Below, one piece after another: positions 17,191-26,280 of a stretch of DNA of 64,000 nt. The position numbers were made by a program, and so were the translations under genes. The notes below the pieces were generated by a model. It was not told the DNA's origin. It saw nothing but the letters and a program-made list of their open reading frames with translations, and made no database searches. Origin of the DNA: Clostridiales bacterium 38-18 (GTDB lineage: Bacteria; Bacillota; Clostridia; Peptostreptococcales; Acidaminobacteraceae). The first letter of the stretch is position 1. Each line of letters opens with the position of its first letter. The stretch is taken from NCBI GenBank assembly GCA_001897605.1, contig MKTL01000024.1, positions 62,001 through 126,000 of the forward strand, in the 5' to 3' direction.

Positions 17191-17640
17191 CTAGACTAAT
17201 AATTCTTTAAACTGTTTAAGTAAATCCTGAACCATATCTTGTTCTTTTACCAAAAGAAAAATAGTGTCATCGCCAGCAATACTTCCAACTATTTGCTTTA
17301 GATTTAACGCGTCAATTGATACTGCAGCTGCACTAGCAGAGCCAACAAGTGTCTTTACAACGATGATATTGCCAGCATGATCAATAGAGGTTACTGAATT
17401 TCTAAAAATTTTTAGAAAGCGTTCGTTTACGACGCCCTCTTTTTCCCTAATCGAGGCATACTTGTAGCGACCATCTTTAGTAAGTACCTTGATTAGTCTC
17501 ATCTCCTTGATATCACGAGAAACAGTTGCTTGAGTAACCTGAAAACCCGATTCACGTAATTCTGATGCCAGCTCATCTTGCGTTTCAATGTCTTTACTTT
17601 CAATAATTTCAAGAATTTTCGAATGTCTAGAGTATTTCAT
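17191..17640 (-). CDS. argR: arginine repressor ArgR/AhrC
   Basis: This arginine-sensing repressor and activator is hexameric in known members. The N-terminal winged helix is [20 protein letters not shown] and the following [22 protein letters not shown]. The C-terminal oligomerisation and arginine-binding part contains [14 protein letters not shown] and [12 protein letters not shown]. An upstream extension to 17673 is open, but GGGGGA precedes the ATG at 17640 and the family begins MKYSRH. The 149-residue length is normal. Its presence in an ornithine-fermenting genome is notable because arginine is a source of ornithine; no ARG-box was recognised before ord. Confidence 0.94.
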   Translation of the reverse strand: MKYSRHSKILEIIESKDIETQDELASELRESGFQVTQATVSRDIKEMRLIKVLTKDGRYKYASIREKEGVVNERFLKIFRNSVTSIDHAGNIIVVKTLVGSASAAAVSIDALNLKQIVGSIAGDDTIFLLVKEQDMVQDLLKQFKELLV

Positions 17641-17661
17641 AATCATTCCCCCAATAGAAGT

Positions 17662-17690
17662 ATTATATAACATTATTAAAATTGTGTAAA
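17662..17690 (-). promoter_or_regulatory. sigma-A promoter of argR-recN
   Basis: On the minus strand, TTTACA (17690-17685), a 17-base spacer and TATAAT (17667-17662). It lies in the gap after the second chromate transporter gene, so argR-recN can be transcribed independently of the upstream genes. Confidence 0.7.
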
Positions 17691-17705
17691 ATACTTACTG
17701 TCAAG

Positions 17706-18257
17706 CTACCAGATGAAAATACTAATTATGCCAAATCCTAATATATAATAAAGAGGGTGCTTTTGCGTCTTCTTAATTAAAAGATATGAAACGACGAGCA
17801 ATGCCCATGCTTTATAATCAAAATTCGACAAAAGCTCTGAGGGTGAATCGACACCACCATCAAATAAGGAAACCCTAGCAACTTGTATAATAGATGTTGC
17901 GATCAAGCCAATCACTGTGGCCTTTAATCCTACAAATGCTGCAACCACAACTGGATGCGTCCTGTATTTTGCCAATACCTTAGACAAGGCAATCGCTAAA
18001 ATAAAAGCAGGTGTAACAATGATAATAGAAGCCAGGATAGCCCCTAGAACACTTGCCTCTCTATAGCCTATGAAGGTTGCCATGTTTATGGCGATTGGCC
18101 CTGGTGTAGACTGAGAAATTGCGATTAGGTCTGCGAACTGACTGTCTGTTAGCCAGTGATTTCCAATTGAAATATCTCGCAGCAGAGGAATCATAGCCAA
18201 TCCACCACCATAGGTAAACAATCCAATCTTGAAGAATTCTAAAAGTAGTTTAATCAT
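17706..18257 (-). CDS. chrA: chromate transporter family protein, second half (short CHR)
   Basis: A 183-residue hydrophobic protein with the CHR-family N-terminal motif FFKIGLFTYGGGLAMIPLL and ISQSTPGPIAINMATFIGY, plus about five membrane segments. It pairs with the adjacent gene, which has the homologous half, as in the two-gene short-CHR transporters that together form one transporter. Family members export chromate, but in anaerobes the physiological anion is uncertain. It overlaps its partner by four bases. The pair interrupts the usual tlyA-argR order, suggesting insertion of an accessory cassette. Confidence 0.85.
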   Translation of the reverse strand: MIKLLLEFFKIGLFTYGGGLAMIPLLRDISIGNHWLTDSQFADLIAISQSTPGPIAINMATFIGYREASVLGAILASIIIVTPAFILAIALSKVLAKYRTHPVVVAAFVGLKATVIGLIATSIIQVARVSLFDGGVDSPSELLSNFDYKAWALLVVSYLLIKKTQKHPLYYILGFGIISIFIW

Positions 18258-18802
18258 TTAGCCACCCGCTCTCTGAAAACGAGTACACCACTGACGCCAC
18301 CCGCAATAATAACCAATACGGGATTGATGAAACTAAATAGAACGAGTATAAATGCCAATAAGGCAATTACAGCTGTTTTTCGATCAAATACTGCTGCCTT
18401 AAACAGTCTTTGAAATGAATCAATTAGCAATGCAAGTACCACTACTCTTATGCCTTTAAATGCATTTTTTACAAGCTGCTGATCTTCTATTTTAGTAAAT
18501 ATCATTGCTATTAGCATAATAATTAAAATAGACGGTGTAATAACGCCTAAGGTACAGATCAATGCACCTTTTGTTTTTCCCAAGCGATAACCAATTAACG
18601 CTGAGGTATTTGCAGCTATGACCCCTGGAAGGGTTTGCGCTATGGTGTAGCATTCAACGACTTCATCCATGCTCATAATCTTTTGATCTTTGACCAACTC
18701 TTGCTCAATAATGGGCAACATCGCATATCCACCGCCGATTGTAAATAAACCAACTCGGAAAAATGCAATATAAAGCTTGATCATTTGTTTGAAACGTAAC
18801 AT
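18254..18802 (-). CDS. chrA: chromate transporter family protein, first half (short CHR)
   Basis: The 182-residue product has MIKLYIAFFRVGLFTIGGGYAMLPII and YTIAQTLPGVIAANTSALIGYRLG, the CHR-domain signatures, with several transmembrane helices. It ends in an ATGA overlap with the second CHR gene. The two halves are paralogous but clearly diverged (GGYAMLPII versus GGLAMIPLL), as expected for obligate heteromeric short-CHR pairs with opposite membrane topology. It begins 8 bases after tlyA. Confidence 0.85.
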   Translation of the reverse strand: MLRFKQMIKLYIAFFRVGLFTIGGGYAMLPIIEQELVKDQKIMSMDEVVECYTIAQTLPGVIAANTSALIGYRLGKTKGALICTLGVITPSILIIMLIAMIFTKIEDQQLVKNAFKGIRVVVLALLIDSFQRLFKAAVFDRKTAVIALLAFILVLFSFINPVLVIIAGGVSGVLVFRERVAK

Positions 18803-18810
18803 TTGTACTC

Positions 18811-19617
18811 CTATTCTGCTATTAGTGATTCATGTGCAGACTGTGCAACTTTATCTGTATCAATCATTAAATCCGTGTTATCAGTTATAAGGGTTGCATA
18901 TGCCAAAAACTCAATATTCCCCTTTGGCCCCTTTATAGGTGAAAAGGTCAAATAACTGACAAAAATCTCATTTTCTTTACAAAAGTGCATAATGCTTTCC
19001 AAAACCTGCTTATGGACTTTTAAATCTCGAATGACGCCACTTTTTTTAACCTGATCTCTGCCGGCTTCAAATTGAGGCTTTATTAAAAAAACCATACTGC
19101 CATCTTCTTTTAATAGCTGCTTTGCAACTGGTAAAACAAGCTTTAAAGAGATGAATGAGACATCAATGCTCAAAAAATCAATCTTTTCGCCGATCTGAGC
19201 TTCTGTCACATATCGAATGTTGGTTCTCTCCATATTGGTGACGCGTTCATCGTTTCTAAGCTTCCAATCCAATTGTCCATAGCCCACATCAACAGAAAAC
19301 ACATGATCTGCCCCATTTTGAAGCATACAATCTGTAAAGCCACCTGTTGAAGCGCCAATGTCCATACATCTCTTACCACTTAAATCTATATTGAGCGTTT
19401 TAATCGCTTTTTCAAGCTTTAAACCTCCGCGACTCACATAGGGAATTGGATTTCCTTTTAGAGTTATTTCAGATGCTGTATCTACCTTTGTTCCAGGTTT
19501 ATCGATTCTTTCTGTACCTATAAAAACAAGACCTGCCATAATCGCTTTCTGCGCACGCTCTCTTGTTTCAATAAGTCCCTGTTCTACTAAAAGGACATCA
19601 ATCCTTTCCTTAGACAT
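18811..19617 (-). CDS. tlyA: TlyA family rRNA 2'-O-methyltransferase
   Basis: An N-terminal S4 RNA-binding domain (MSKERIDVLLVEQGLIETRERAQKAIMAG) is joined to an FtsJ-like methyltransferase domain with CMDIGASTGGFTDCMLQNGA, VFSVDVGYGQLDWKLR and FLSIDVSFISLKLVLP. TlyA proteins 2'-O-methylate cytidines in rRNA. The length, 268 residues, is normal. It overlaps the dxs stop by eight bases and follows the conserved xseAB-ispA-dxs-tlyA order of Firmicutes. Confidence 0.93.
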   Translation of the reverse strand: MSKERIDVLLVEQGLIETRERAQKAIMAGLVFIGTERIDKPGTKVDTASEITLKGNPIPYVSRGGLKLEKAIKTLNIDLSGKRCMDIGASTGGFTDCMLQNGADHVFSVDVGYGQLDWKLRNDERVTNMERTNIRYVTEAQIGEKIDFLSIDVSFISLKLVLPVAKQLLKEDGSMVFLIKPQFEAGRDQVKKSGVIRDLKVHKQVLESIMHFCKENEIFVSYLTFSPIKGPKGNIEFLAYATLITDNTDLMIDTDKVAQSAHESLIAE

Positions 19618-21460
19618 GATTTACCTCCTGTATAAAAGCTTGAATTCCAGCGACATCTAATCCTATTGAAGCAAGTAATTCATCCATTTCACCTTGCTCA
19701 ATAAAGCGATCCTCTATCCCCCTGTGATGGCAAGGTACAGATACACCTGCCCTTATAAGACCACTGGCAACATTCTCACCCATACCACCCGCAATAATAT
19801 GATCTTCAAGTGTAATAAGTGTCTTATATGGCTTACAGTGCTTGACCAGCTCCTCGGTATCAAGCGGTTTGATTTTTCTAAGATTGAGAACACCTACCTT
19901 GCCATTGGAAGTCTTTGCCACTTCTAAGGCAGTTTTCACTAGCTTTCCCGTAGCAATTAGCAGCGTTTCAGTTCCCTCTATTAAAAGCTCTGGCTTCAGG
20001 CTATCAGGTAACGTACTATCAATTTCATACGCACCGCCTCTTGGATATCGAATCGCAATTGGCCCTTCATTATAACTCGATGCAAAATTGAGCATATAGG
20101 AGAGCTCCGTCGCATCCTTTGGCGAAAGAATCATCATATTGGGAAGATGAGATAAATAAGAAATATCAAATATACCGTGATGTGTTTCACCGTCATTTCC
20201 TACCAGACCTGCTCGATCTATACAAAGAACAACTGGGGCTTTTTGAATACAGACATCATGAACCACCTGATCATAAGCTCTTTGTAGGAAGGTTGAGTAA
20301 AGTGCAACAAAAGGCTTTACACCAGACAGCGCCATACCAGCCGCCATCGTTACCGCATGCTGCTCTGCTATTGCGACGTCAAATGTACGCTCTGGGTATA
20401 ACTTTGAAAAATCAGATAGACCCGTTCCCTCTATCATCGCTGCACTAATTGCCACTACATTTTTATCCTTGTCCGCAATATCGATTAGTGTGTCACCAAA
20501 TACCTTTGAGTAATCCTTTTTACCGCCACTCTTAAGAGGAATGAATGGATCAAACTTACCAACGCCGTGATATAAGTTAGGGGCTGTTTCCGCAAACTTA
20601 TAGCCTTTCCCCTTTTGCGTAATAACATGAAGAATCACAGGACCATCCACTTGCTTCATCATTTCCATATGCTTGACCAATTGTCTCAAATCATGACCAT
20701 TAATAGGTCCAATATAGGTCAATCCAATTTCTTCGAAAAATACACCACCATCTACTACAAAATACTTAAAAGAATCCTTAAGCTTACTGATCAAATCCAC
20801 TATTGGTTGCCCCAGTGATGGAAGGCGCATGAGCTTGGTCTTAGTCGTCCCTTTAATTTTGGAATAGTTCTCACTAGTCCTTAAACTATTGAGCGCAATT
20901 GACATACCACCTACATTATGAGATATAGACATTTCATTGTCATTTAATATAATTTTGACATTGTTTTTACTGTGTCCAATATAGTTGATCGCTTCGTAGG
21001 CCATACCACCGGTTAAGGCACCGTCTCCGATTATACCGATGACATCATAGCTTAAACCTCTGATGTCTCTGGCAAGAGCCATACCCACTGCAGCAGATAT
21101 TGACGTACTACTATGCCCTGTATCAAAGTGATCGTGCTCGGACTCATGTCTTTTTGGGAAACCACTCAATCCCTTATATTGTCTTAAGGAATCAAATTGA
21201 TCACATCTCCCCGTTAATAGCTTGTGAACGTAAGCCTGATGCCCAACGTCCCATACAAATTTATCATTAGGACTATCAAATACCTTGTGAAGTGCCATAG
21301 TCAATTCCACAACACCTAAATTCGAAGCTAAATGGCCTCCTGTTTTAGAAATGGACTGAACTAAAAAATTACGAATCTCATATGCCAGAACGGTAAGTTC
21401 TTCATAGGACAATTTTTTTAAATCTTCAGGGGATTTGATGTCGTTTAAATACTTATACAT
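19610..21460 (-). CDS. dxs: 1-deoxy-D-xylulose-5-phosphate synthase
   Basis: The TPP enzyme that starts the MEP pathway by condensing pyruvate with glyceraldehyde-3-phosphate. Visible motifs include GHLASNLGVVELTMALH, FVWDVGHQAYVHKLLTGR, GTGHSSTSISAAVGMA (read as DTGHSSTS), IIGDGALTGGMAYEAIN with LNDNEMSIS, and the transketolase segment FDVAIAEQHAVTMAAGMA. I start at the ATG at 21460 (MYKYLNDIKSPEDLKKLS) because AAAGGAA precedes it and family members begin there, giving 616 residues. With ispH and ispA it defines isoprenoid synthesis in this window. Confidence 0.96.
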   Translation of the reverse strand: MYKYLNDIKSPEDLKKLSYEELTVLAYEIRNFLVQSISKTGGHLASNLGVVELTMALHKVFDSPNDKFVWDVGHQAYVHKLLTGRCDQFDSLRQYKGLSGFPKRHESEHDHFDTGHSSTSISAAVGMALARDIRGLSYDVIGIIGDGALTGGMAYEAINYIGHSKNNVKIILNDNEMSISHNVGGMSIALNSLRTSENYSKIKGTTKTKLMRLPSLGQPIVDLISKLKDSFKYFVVDGGVFFEEIGLTYIGPINGHDLRQLVKHMEMMKQVDGPVILHVITQKGKGYKFAETAPNLYHGVGKFDPFIPLKSGGKKDYSKVFGDTLIDIADKDKNVVAISAAMIEGTGLSDFSKLYPERTFDVAIAEQHAVTMAAGMALSGVKPFVALYSTFLQRAYDQVVHDVCIQKAPVVLCIDRAGLVGNDGETHHGIFDISYLSHLPNMMILSPKDATELSYMLNFASSYNEGPIAIRYPRGGAYEIDSTLPDSLKPELLIEGTETLLIATGKLVKTALEVAKTSNGKVGVLNLRKIKPLDTEELVKHCKPYKTLITLEDHIIAGGMGENVASGLIRAGVSVPCHHRGIEDRFIEQGEMDELLASIGLDVAGIQAFIQEVNHV

Positions 21461-21514
21461 AGCCGTTCCTTTCTCCATAGCAGAACGCCCTGCCCTTCTT
21501 ACATTTTTCCAAAG

Positions 21515-21961
21515 CTAAACCATTAGATTGGCAACTAAAATACCTAAAATAGCGCCAACAACGACTTCAGTTGGTTTATGACCTATTAGTTCTTTAAGCT
21601 TTTCTTCTTCAAAGTGCTTGTTTTTATAAAGATCAACTATAATATTATTGAGTAATTTTGCCTGTCTTCCTACAGATCTTCTAACCCCAGAGGCATCGTA
21701 CATCACAATAAAGGCCATTATCAGTGATAAGGCATAAATAGCCGAACCCCAGCCCTCCTGTAGCCCAATTGCAGTTGACGCTGATACGATAGTAGCGGTG
21801 TGCGCACTTGGCATGCCACCCGAACCATGCAGCCTTTCTAATCTCAACTCTTTATCAATAAGAAGCGTCAAAATTAACTTAATGGTTTGCGCAACCAACC
21901 AAGCTAAGGCTGCTGACCAAAATATTCTATTTGATATAAATTCACTCAAAAAGTCGCCCAT
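21515..21961 (-). CDS. divergent PAP2-family membrane protein (DUF212/YuiD-like)
   Basis: A 148-residue membrane protein with the divergent PAP2 pattern GGMPSAHTATIVSASTAIGL (the S-x-H of acid phosphatases), then FIVMYDASGVRRSVGRQAKLLN and LKELIGHKPTEVVVGAILGILVA. Four transmembrane segments are apparent. PAP2 proteins dephosphorylate lipid phosphates or prenyl diphosphates. Its place between ispA and dxs suggests a prenyl phosphate substrate, which is inference only. It lies 9 bases after ispA. Confidence 0.82.
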   Translation of the reverse strand: MGDFLSEFISNRIFWSAALAWLVAQTIKLILTLLIDKELRLERLHGSGGMPSAHTATIVSASTAIGLQEGWGSAIYALSLIMAFIVMYDASGVRRSVGRQAKLLNNIIVDLYKNKHFEEEKLKELIGHKPTEVVVGAILGILVANLMV

Positions 21962-21970
21962 TCATCACCT

Positions 21971-22888
21971 CTAATAATCTCTTCTGCTTAAAAACAACAC
22001 CAGCGACCTTAAAAAATCACTTTGACAGCTTAATTTATCAATTTCCATTAGGATAGACTGCTCCAGCTCAGACACATATGCTCTCGTCTGTTCTAAGCCC
22101 AACAAAGCCGGATAGGTACACTTCTCATTTTGAAGATCTATCTGCGTGCGTTTGCCAATCTTTGACTCGTCACCGACTACATCGAGAATATCATCCACCA
22201 ATTGAAATAAAAGGCCAATTGCTTCACCTATACTTTTTAATTTAAACAGCTCCGCATCATCCGCACGACCTAAGATGGCACCTGCTAAAACAGCGGCCTT
22301 TAGAAGCTTGCCTGTTTTATTGGCATTAATAAAGTCAAGGGCTTCTCTATCAATCACACCCTCGTGATATTTTATGTCTGCTACCTGCCCCAAAATCATA
22401 CCCTTTGAGCCAGAGGCCTGTAAAATTTCGTACATTGCCCTTAGACCCTTTTCTGGACTATCAAGGCTAATTGAAGCATTTATCATCAGCTCACTTGCAA
22501 GATTTAGTAATGCATCTCCTGAAAGAATTGCCATATCCTCACCGAAAACGACGTGATTCGTAGGTTTTCCTCTTCTAAGATCATCGTTGTCCATGCTTGG
22601 TAGATCATCGTGTATAAGCGAATAGGTGTGTATCATTTCTATTGCAATCGCAAATTCAAGAGCAGTCTTTAATTCAGCCCCATAAGCAGTTGCCATTTCT
22701 AGAAGAATCATCGGTCTAATCCGCTTTCCTCCAGCAAGTAAAGAGTAATTCATGCCCTCCTTAACGATGTCAATTGCTCTATTTGATGCATTCGTCCTTT
22801 CTATATCTGAAAAGTGAGCTTCAATTGCACCTGATAATAGGCTGTCAAATCTTGAGATTAAAGTCTGAACTTCTCTATTAAGCTTCAT
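21971..22888 (-). CDS. ispA: polyprenyl synthetase (farnesyl diphosphate synthase type)
   Basis: The protein condenses IPP with allylic diphosphates, probably giving C15 farnesyl diphosphate. It has LLAGGKRIRPMILLE, the first aspartate-rich motif IHDDLPSMDNDDLRRG, GDALLNLASELM, TGKLLKAAVLAGAILG and the second motif LLFQLVDDILDVVGD. The ATG at 22888 is preceded by GAGGAGG and overlaps xseB by 11 bases; the open frame upstream is not used. 305 residues is typical. Chain length cannot be fixed by eye, but the xseAB-ispA-dxs context is that of IspA. Confidence 0.92.
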   Translation of the reverse strand: MKLNREVQTLISRFDSLLSGAIEAHFSDIERTNASNRAIDIVKEGMNYSLLAGGKRIRPMILLEMATAYGAELKTALEFAIAIEMIHTYSLIHDDLPSMDNDDLRRGKPTNHVVFGEDMAILSGDALLNLASELMINASISLDSPEKGLRAMYEILQASGSKGMILGQVADIKYHEGVIDREALDFINANKTGKLLKAAVLAGAILGRADDAELFKLKSIGEAIGLLFQLVDDILDVVGDESKIGKRTQIDLQNEKCTYPALLGLEQTRAYVSELEQSILMEIDKLSCQSDFLRSLVLFLSRRDY

Positions 22889-23087
22889 TCGAGCCCTCCT
22901 CATCCACAAGAATCGTCTGAATTTTTGCTTCTGTACTCTCTAAAATCAGGTTGCATTCCCGATACAGCTTGATGCCTTCTTCAAAAACCTTTAATAGCTC
23001 TTCAAGTGGTGCTTCGCCTCTTTCTAAAATTGTAGATAGTTCAGCCAATCGTTCAATTTTTTTCTCATATGTCGATTTTCCTGCCAT
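22878..23087 (-). CDS. xseB: exodeoxyribonuclease VII small subunit
   Basis: A 69-residue helical protein with the XseB pattern YEKKIERLAELSTILERGEAPLEELLKVFEEGIKLYRECN. It combines with XseA in exonuclease VII, which degrades single-stranded DNA. It lies one base after xseA and overlaps ispA, so all three are coupled. The many acidic and leucine residues fit its known helical-hairpin structure. Confidence 0.93.
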   Translation of the reverse strand: MAGKSTYEKKIERLAELSTILERGEAPLEELLKVFEEGIKLYRECNLILESTEAKIQTILVDEEGSNEA

Positions 23088-23088
23088 C

Positions 23089-24303
23089 TTATTCTCCCTT
23101 AATTTTCTTAATATGAGTCACCTCAGCGTCAATGCTACCATCTGTAACTCTGACCTTAATCTCTGATCCAACCTTAAGTTGCAAGGTTGATACTACCGGT
23201 TCATCGTTAGCTGTAATGATACCATAGCCTCGTCTCATAACTGCAAAAGGACTCATGGCATCAAGCTTGGTACCCAGGGTCAGTAGCTTTTCTTTTTCTG
23301 TACGTACAGCACGGGTGATATTCTGAACAGAAAGTGTCTTCTTGTGACTCAAATCTTGTATTTTAAACTGAATTGTACGGCTAAGTCTATTAGACAGTTG
23401 ATGCGGTTCAAATCGATTGAGCTTTGATCTCTCTAGCTCCATTCGACGACTCACCAGCAACGACATTCTTTGAATTTGACGATTTAAATCTAATGTCATT
23501 TCATTTTTTGATACAATGGCAATTTCCGCTGCTGCTGAAGGTGTAGCTGCCCTTTGATCTGCAACAAAATCACTTATAGTAAAATCTGTTTCGTGTCCCA
23601 CGCCTGTTATAATAGGGATCTCTGAGTGGTATATGGCATAAGCGACAACCTCCTCGTTAAATGACCATAGCTCTTCAATGGAGCCACCACCTCTAGCAAG
23701 TATGATTAAATCGATGTCCTGTCTTTGATTAAAATAGTCTATCCCTTTACAAATTTCAAATTTTGATTGCTCGCCTTGTACACGAATTGGGTAAATCAAT
23801 AGCTCTGAAAAATTATTTCTGCGCTTTGCAACTGAAAGAATATCTTGAATCGCTGCACCTGTGGGCGAGGTTAATATTCCTATTTTCCTTGGCAGCTTTG
23901 GTATAGGTTTTTTGTGAGCGCTGTCAAAGAGCCCACCCTTTTCCAATTTTGACTTGAGCGCTTCAAACTTAACATGTAAATCCCCCAAACCAATATTATT
24001 CATTGCAAACGCATTTAATTGGTAACGCCCATCCTTTTCATAGATGGTAATTTGACCTTTTGCATGTACACGATCGCCATTTTTAGGATTAAAATCTAAT
24101 GCACTTACGTATTGAGAAAACATGACACACGCCATTTTGCTTTGATCATCCTTTAGTGTAAAATACGCGTGTCCACTGGAATGTCTAATATAATTAGAGA
24201 TTTCTCCTTCAATAATAATTTGATTAATTATAGGATCTGTACTCATAAGCCTTTTAAGATATCGTGTGGCCTCCGTTACAGTAAATGACTTCATTTTTAT
24301 CAT
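23089..24303 (-). CDS. xseA: exodeoxyribonuclease VII large subunit
   Basis: The catalytic subunit of exonuclease VII, with an N-terminal OB domain (ITEGEISNYIRHSSGHAYFTLKD equivalent, residues 25-100), the nuclease core KIGILTSPTGAAIQDILSVAKRR, LIILARGGGSIEELWSFNEE and ITGVGHETDFTISDFVADQRAATPSAAAEI. A long coiled coil and the C-terminal segment DAMSPFAVMRRGYGI follow. AGGAG precedes the ATG at 24303. 404 residues is standard. It is part of the asp23-nusB-M22-xseA operon. Confidence 0.95.
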   Translation of the reverse strand: MIKMKSFTVTEATRYLKRLMSTDPIINQIIIEGEISNYIRHSSGHAYFTLKDDQSKMACVMFSQYVSALDFNPKNGDRVHAKGQITIYEKDGRYQLNAFAMNNIGLGDLHVKFEALKSKLEKGGLFDSAHKKPIPKLPRKIGILTSPTGAAIQDILSVAKRRNNFSELLIYPIRVQGEQSKFEICKGIDYFNQRQDIDLIILARGGGSIEELWSFNEEVVAYAIYHSEIPIITGVGHETDFTISDFVADQRAATPSAAAEIAIVSKNEMTLDLNRQIQRMSLLVSRRMELERSKLNRFEPHQLSNRLSRTIQFKIQDLSHKKTLSVQNITRAVRTEKEKLLTLGTKLDAMSPFAVMRRGYGIITANDEPVVSTLQLKVGSEIKVRVTDGSIDAEVTHIKKIKGE

Positions 24304-24335
24304 CTTGTTCTCCTATCGCTAGTTCTCAATAGATA

Positions 24336-25262
24336 TCAACCTAACTGTTGTAATCTTCCCATTTCAGCAACACCCAGCGCGTTATCTCGAGAATATTCTG
24401 GGGGTGAAAAATAAAGCGTTTTATGAGGGCAATTGTATTTAAGCCATTCCTTCACAATCGAGTTAGATGAAACGCCACCTGAAAAAACGATCGATAGCTC
24501 TGATGGTATATCTGATATCAATTGGTAAAGCAGGTTAGATATTGTATTAAATATATGTCTACAGCAGTATTCAGCTGACTTTTCCGTTATTAATTTATTG
24601 TACTGATTTTCAAGCCCTGAAAGATTAAATCTACCAAATTCCATTTTCTTAATCTTAAAACAATCGTTATGTGTTACCGTTTGCGCCATTTGATCCATTT
24701 CCTTTCCACAGGGAAATGCTAGTCCAAGCTTAATACCTATACGATCGATCAGCTGACCAAAATTTAAATCGAGGGTGCCTCCGATTAGCTCTATTTCAAA
24801 AGCCTTGTCAAACCATTTAACCGATAATAGCTCAGTTGTACCACCTGAAAGATGCAAACCAATGAAACGCTCAGGTATTGGATCAATCCTGAGTGAATGT
24901 AACGCTGCCATTAGATGGCCCTCTTGATGTGAAAAAGTGTAAAGCGGTAGCCCTAGTGCGTTGGATAAATTGGTTGCAAACAACACACCAGCATGAAACA
25001 CAGGCATGTATGAGCCTTCAACCGGTCTCGGTCGACTGGACACTGCAATTGCAGTTAAATTCAATGGATTTACATTTAAAACCAAATCAGAAAACACTTC
25101 AGAAAGCTTGTTAACATGCTGAAAAAAGCCCTCAGATTGACGCAGTCCGCGTTCTCCGGGCTTTACCTTAAGCATGTGATTGTTTTCATAGACGATGCTG
25201 CCATAATCATCGATTACAATCATTGAAGTTGTGTAACAACTGGTATCTACGCCTAAAATCAT
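24336..25262 (-). CDS. TsaD/Gcp-like M22 family protein (paralogue)
   Basis: The sequence has the ASKHA ATPase pattern of the TsaD family: LGVDTSCYTTSMIVID at the N-terminus, TFSHQEGHLMAALHSL with the HxxxH metal pair, GLHLSGGTTELLSV, GGTLDLNFGQLIDRIG and IVFSGGVSSNS near the C-terminus. At 308 residues it is shorter than housekeeping TsaD, which makes the t6A tRNA modification with TsaB/TsaE. No tsaB, tsaE or rimI gene is nearby. The fixed clostridial position next to nusB-xseA suggests a lineage-specific paralogue of unknown role. Confidence 0.75.
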   Translation of the reverse strand: MILGVDTSCYTTSMIVIDDYGSIVYENNHMLKVKPGERGLRQSEGFFQHVNKLSEVFSDLVLNVNPLNLTAIAVSSRPRPVEGSYMPVFHAGVLFATNLSNALGLPLYTFSHQEGHLMAALHSLRIDPIPERFIGLHLSGGTTELLSVKWFDKAFEIELIGGTLDLNFGQLIDRIGIKLGLAFPCGKEMDQMAQTVTHNDCFKIKKMEFGRFNLSGLENQYNKLITEKSAEYCCRHIFNTISNLLYQLISDIPSELSIVFSGGVSSNSIVKEWLKYNCPHKTLYFSPPEYSRDNALGVAEMGRLQQLG

Positions 25263-25265
25263 ATC

Positions 25266-25652
25266 CTATTCCTTGACTGTATAATGGCTTAATACTCCGT
25301 TTATAAATTTTCCAGATTTCTCATCAACGTATTTCTTTGCGAGATTAACGGCTTCATTTATACTTACTTTAACTGGAATTGCGTCATCGTATAATATTTC
25401 TGTCAATCCAAGTCTCAAAATGGACAAGTCCAATTTAGATATTCTTTCGAGTTTCCATCCCTTAAGATGTTCAGAGATTTGAGCTTCAACTTCGTCTTTA
25501 TTTGCATACCATAGCCCTATGATACTCTTAATATAAACGTCATCTAGCGCTTCCTCGTAATGTCTTAGAAATCTCTCTAACTCATAATCTTTTTGGATTT
25601 CCATTTGATATAGAATCTCCATAGCCACTTCACGGCTTCTTATGCGATTCAT
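25266..25652 (-). CDS. nusB: transcription antitermination factor NusB
   Basis: A 128-residue all-helical protein with [19 protein letters not shown] at the N-terminus, [50 protein letters not shown] at the C-terminus. NusB binds boxA RNA with NusE to prevent premature termination of rRNA operons. It lies between asp23 and the M22 gene, a common Firmicute arrangement. Confidence 0.96.
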   Translation of the reverse strand: MNRIRSREVAMEILYQMEIQKDYELERFLRHYEEALDDVYIKSIIGLWYANKDEVEAQISEHLKGWKLERISKLDLSILRLGLTEILYDDAIPVKVSINEAVNLAKKYVDEKSGKFINGVLSHYTVKE

Positions 25653-25716
25653 TTGTCCTCCCTACATGAAAATGACTAACTTCCTTGAAGCCAGCCAGAT
25701 TTCCACACACAATAAC

Positions 25717-26079
25717 TTAATTTTTGGTGTTGATACCTTCAACAAAGACATTGACTGATTTTACTTCAAACCCAGTCATTGATTCTATAGCTAACTTTAC
25801 GTTCTCTTGAACCATTTTTGCGATCTCGTGAATTTTTGTACCATAATCCACAATGACACTTAAATCTATTTGAACCACATTATCTTCCATTTCAACACGA
25901 ACGCCTTTATTGAAATTCTTTTTGCCCATGATTTCCATCATTTCTTCAGAAAACGTACCACTCAAAGCCTTAATACCCTCTATTTCTGCAGCTGCAATTG
26001 AACCAATTACACCAATTACGTCATCTGCGATGTTAACTTTACCATGTTTATAAGCATCTATGATCATGTTTTCAGCCAT
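25717..26079 (-). CDS. Asp23/Gls24 family envelope stress protein
   Basis: A 120-residue alpha/beta protein with VNIADDVIGVIGSIAAAEIEGIKALSG and VEMEDNVVQIDLSVIVDYGTKIHEIAKMVQENVKLAIE, and ends in KSVNVFVEGI. This is the Asp23 (YqhY/AmaP-linked) family found at the cell envelope of Gram-positive bacteria. YqhY homologues next to accBC/nusB are thought to affect lipid synthesis and wall homeostasis. The gene has a near-perfect promoter and is the first of the operon that continues through nusB, xseAB, ispA and dxs. Confidence 0.9.
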   Translation of the reverse strand: MAENMIIDAYKHGKVNIADDVIGVIGSIAAAEIEGIKALSGTFSEEMMEIMGKKNFNKGVRVEMEDNVVQIDLSVIVDYGTKIHEIAKMVQENVKLAIESMTGFEVKSVNVFVEGINTKN

Positions 26080-26108
26080 TTTTTGCCTCCTTTGTTCACT
26101 ATATTGAT

Positions 26109-26137
26109 ATTATAGCAAACTTGTGATTTCAATACAA
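26109..26137 (-). promoter_or_regulatory. strong sigma-A promoter of asp23-nusB operon
   Basis: On the minus strand, TTGTAT (26137-26132), a 17-base spacer and TATAAT (26114-26109) preceded by TGC, an extended -10. The start would be near 26102, with AAAGGAGG before the asp23 ATG. Confidence 0.8.
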
Positions 26138-26225
26138 ATAATTAAATACCACAAGCGAATATGCGTCGATAATATAAAACTTCGTACTTCAAACCCTTTG
26201 ATAATACCCCTTCAAGAGGGTTGCT

Positions 26226-26266
26226 AAAAAAAAGAGATGCTGTCTGAGCACTGTCAGACAGCATCT
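26226..26266 (-). terminator. strong terminator after CD1247-like gene
   Basis: A 13-bp perfect stem (26235-26247 with 26254-26266, arms AGATGCTGTCTGA and its complement) and a 6-base loop are followed on the minus strand by C and eight T. It begins 14 bases after the stop. Confidence 0.93.
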
Positions 26267-26280
26267 ACTATTTGTTTACT

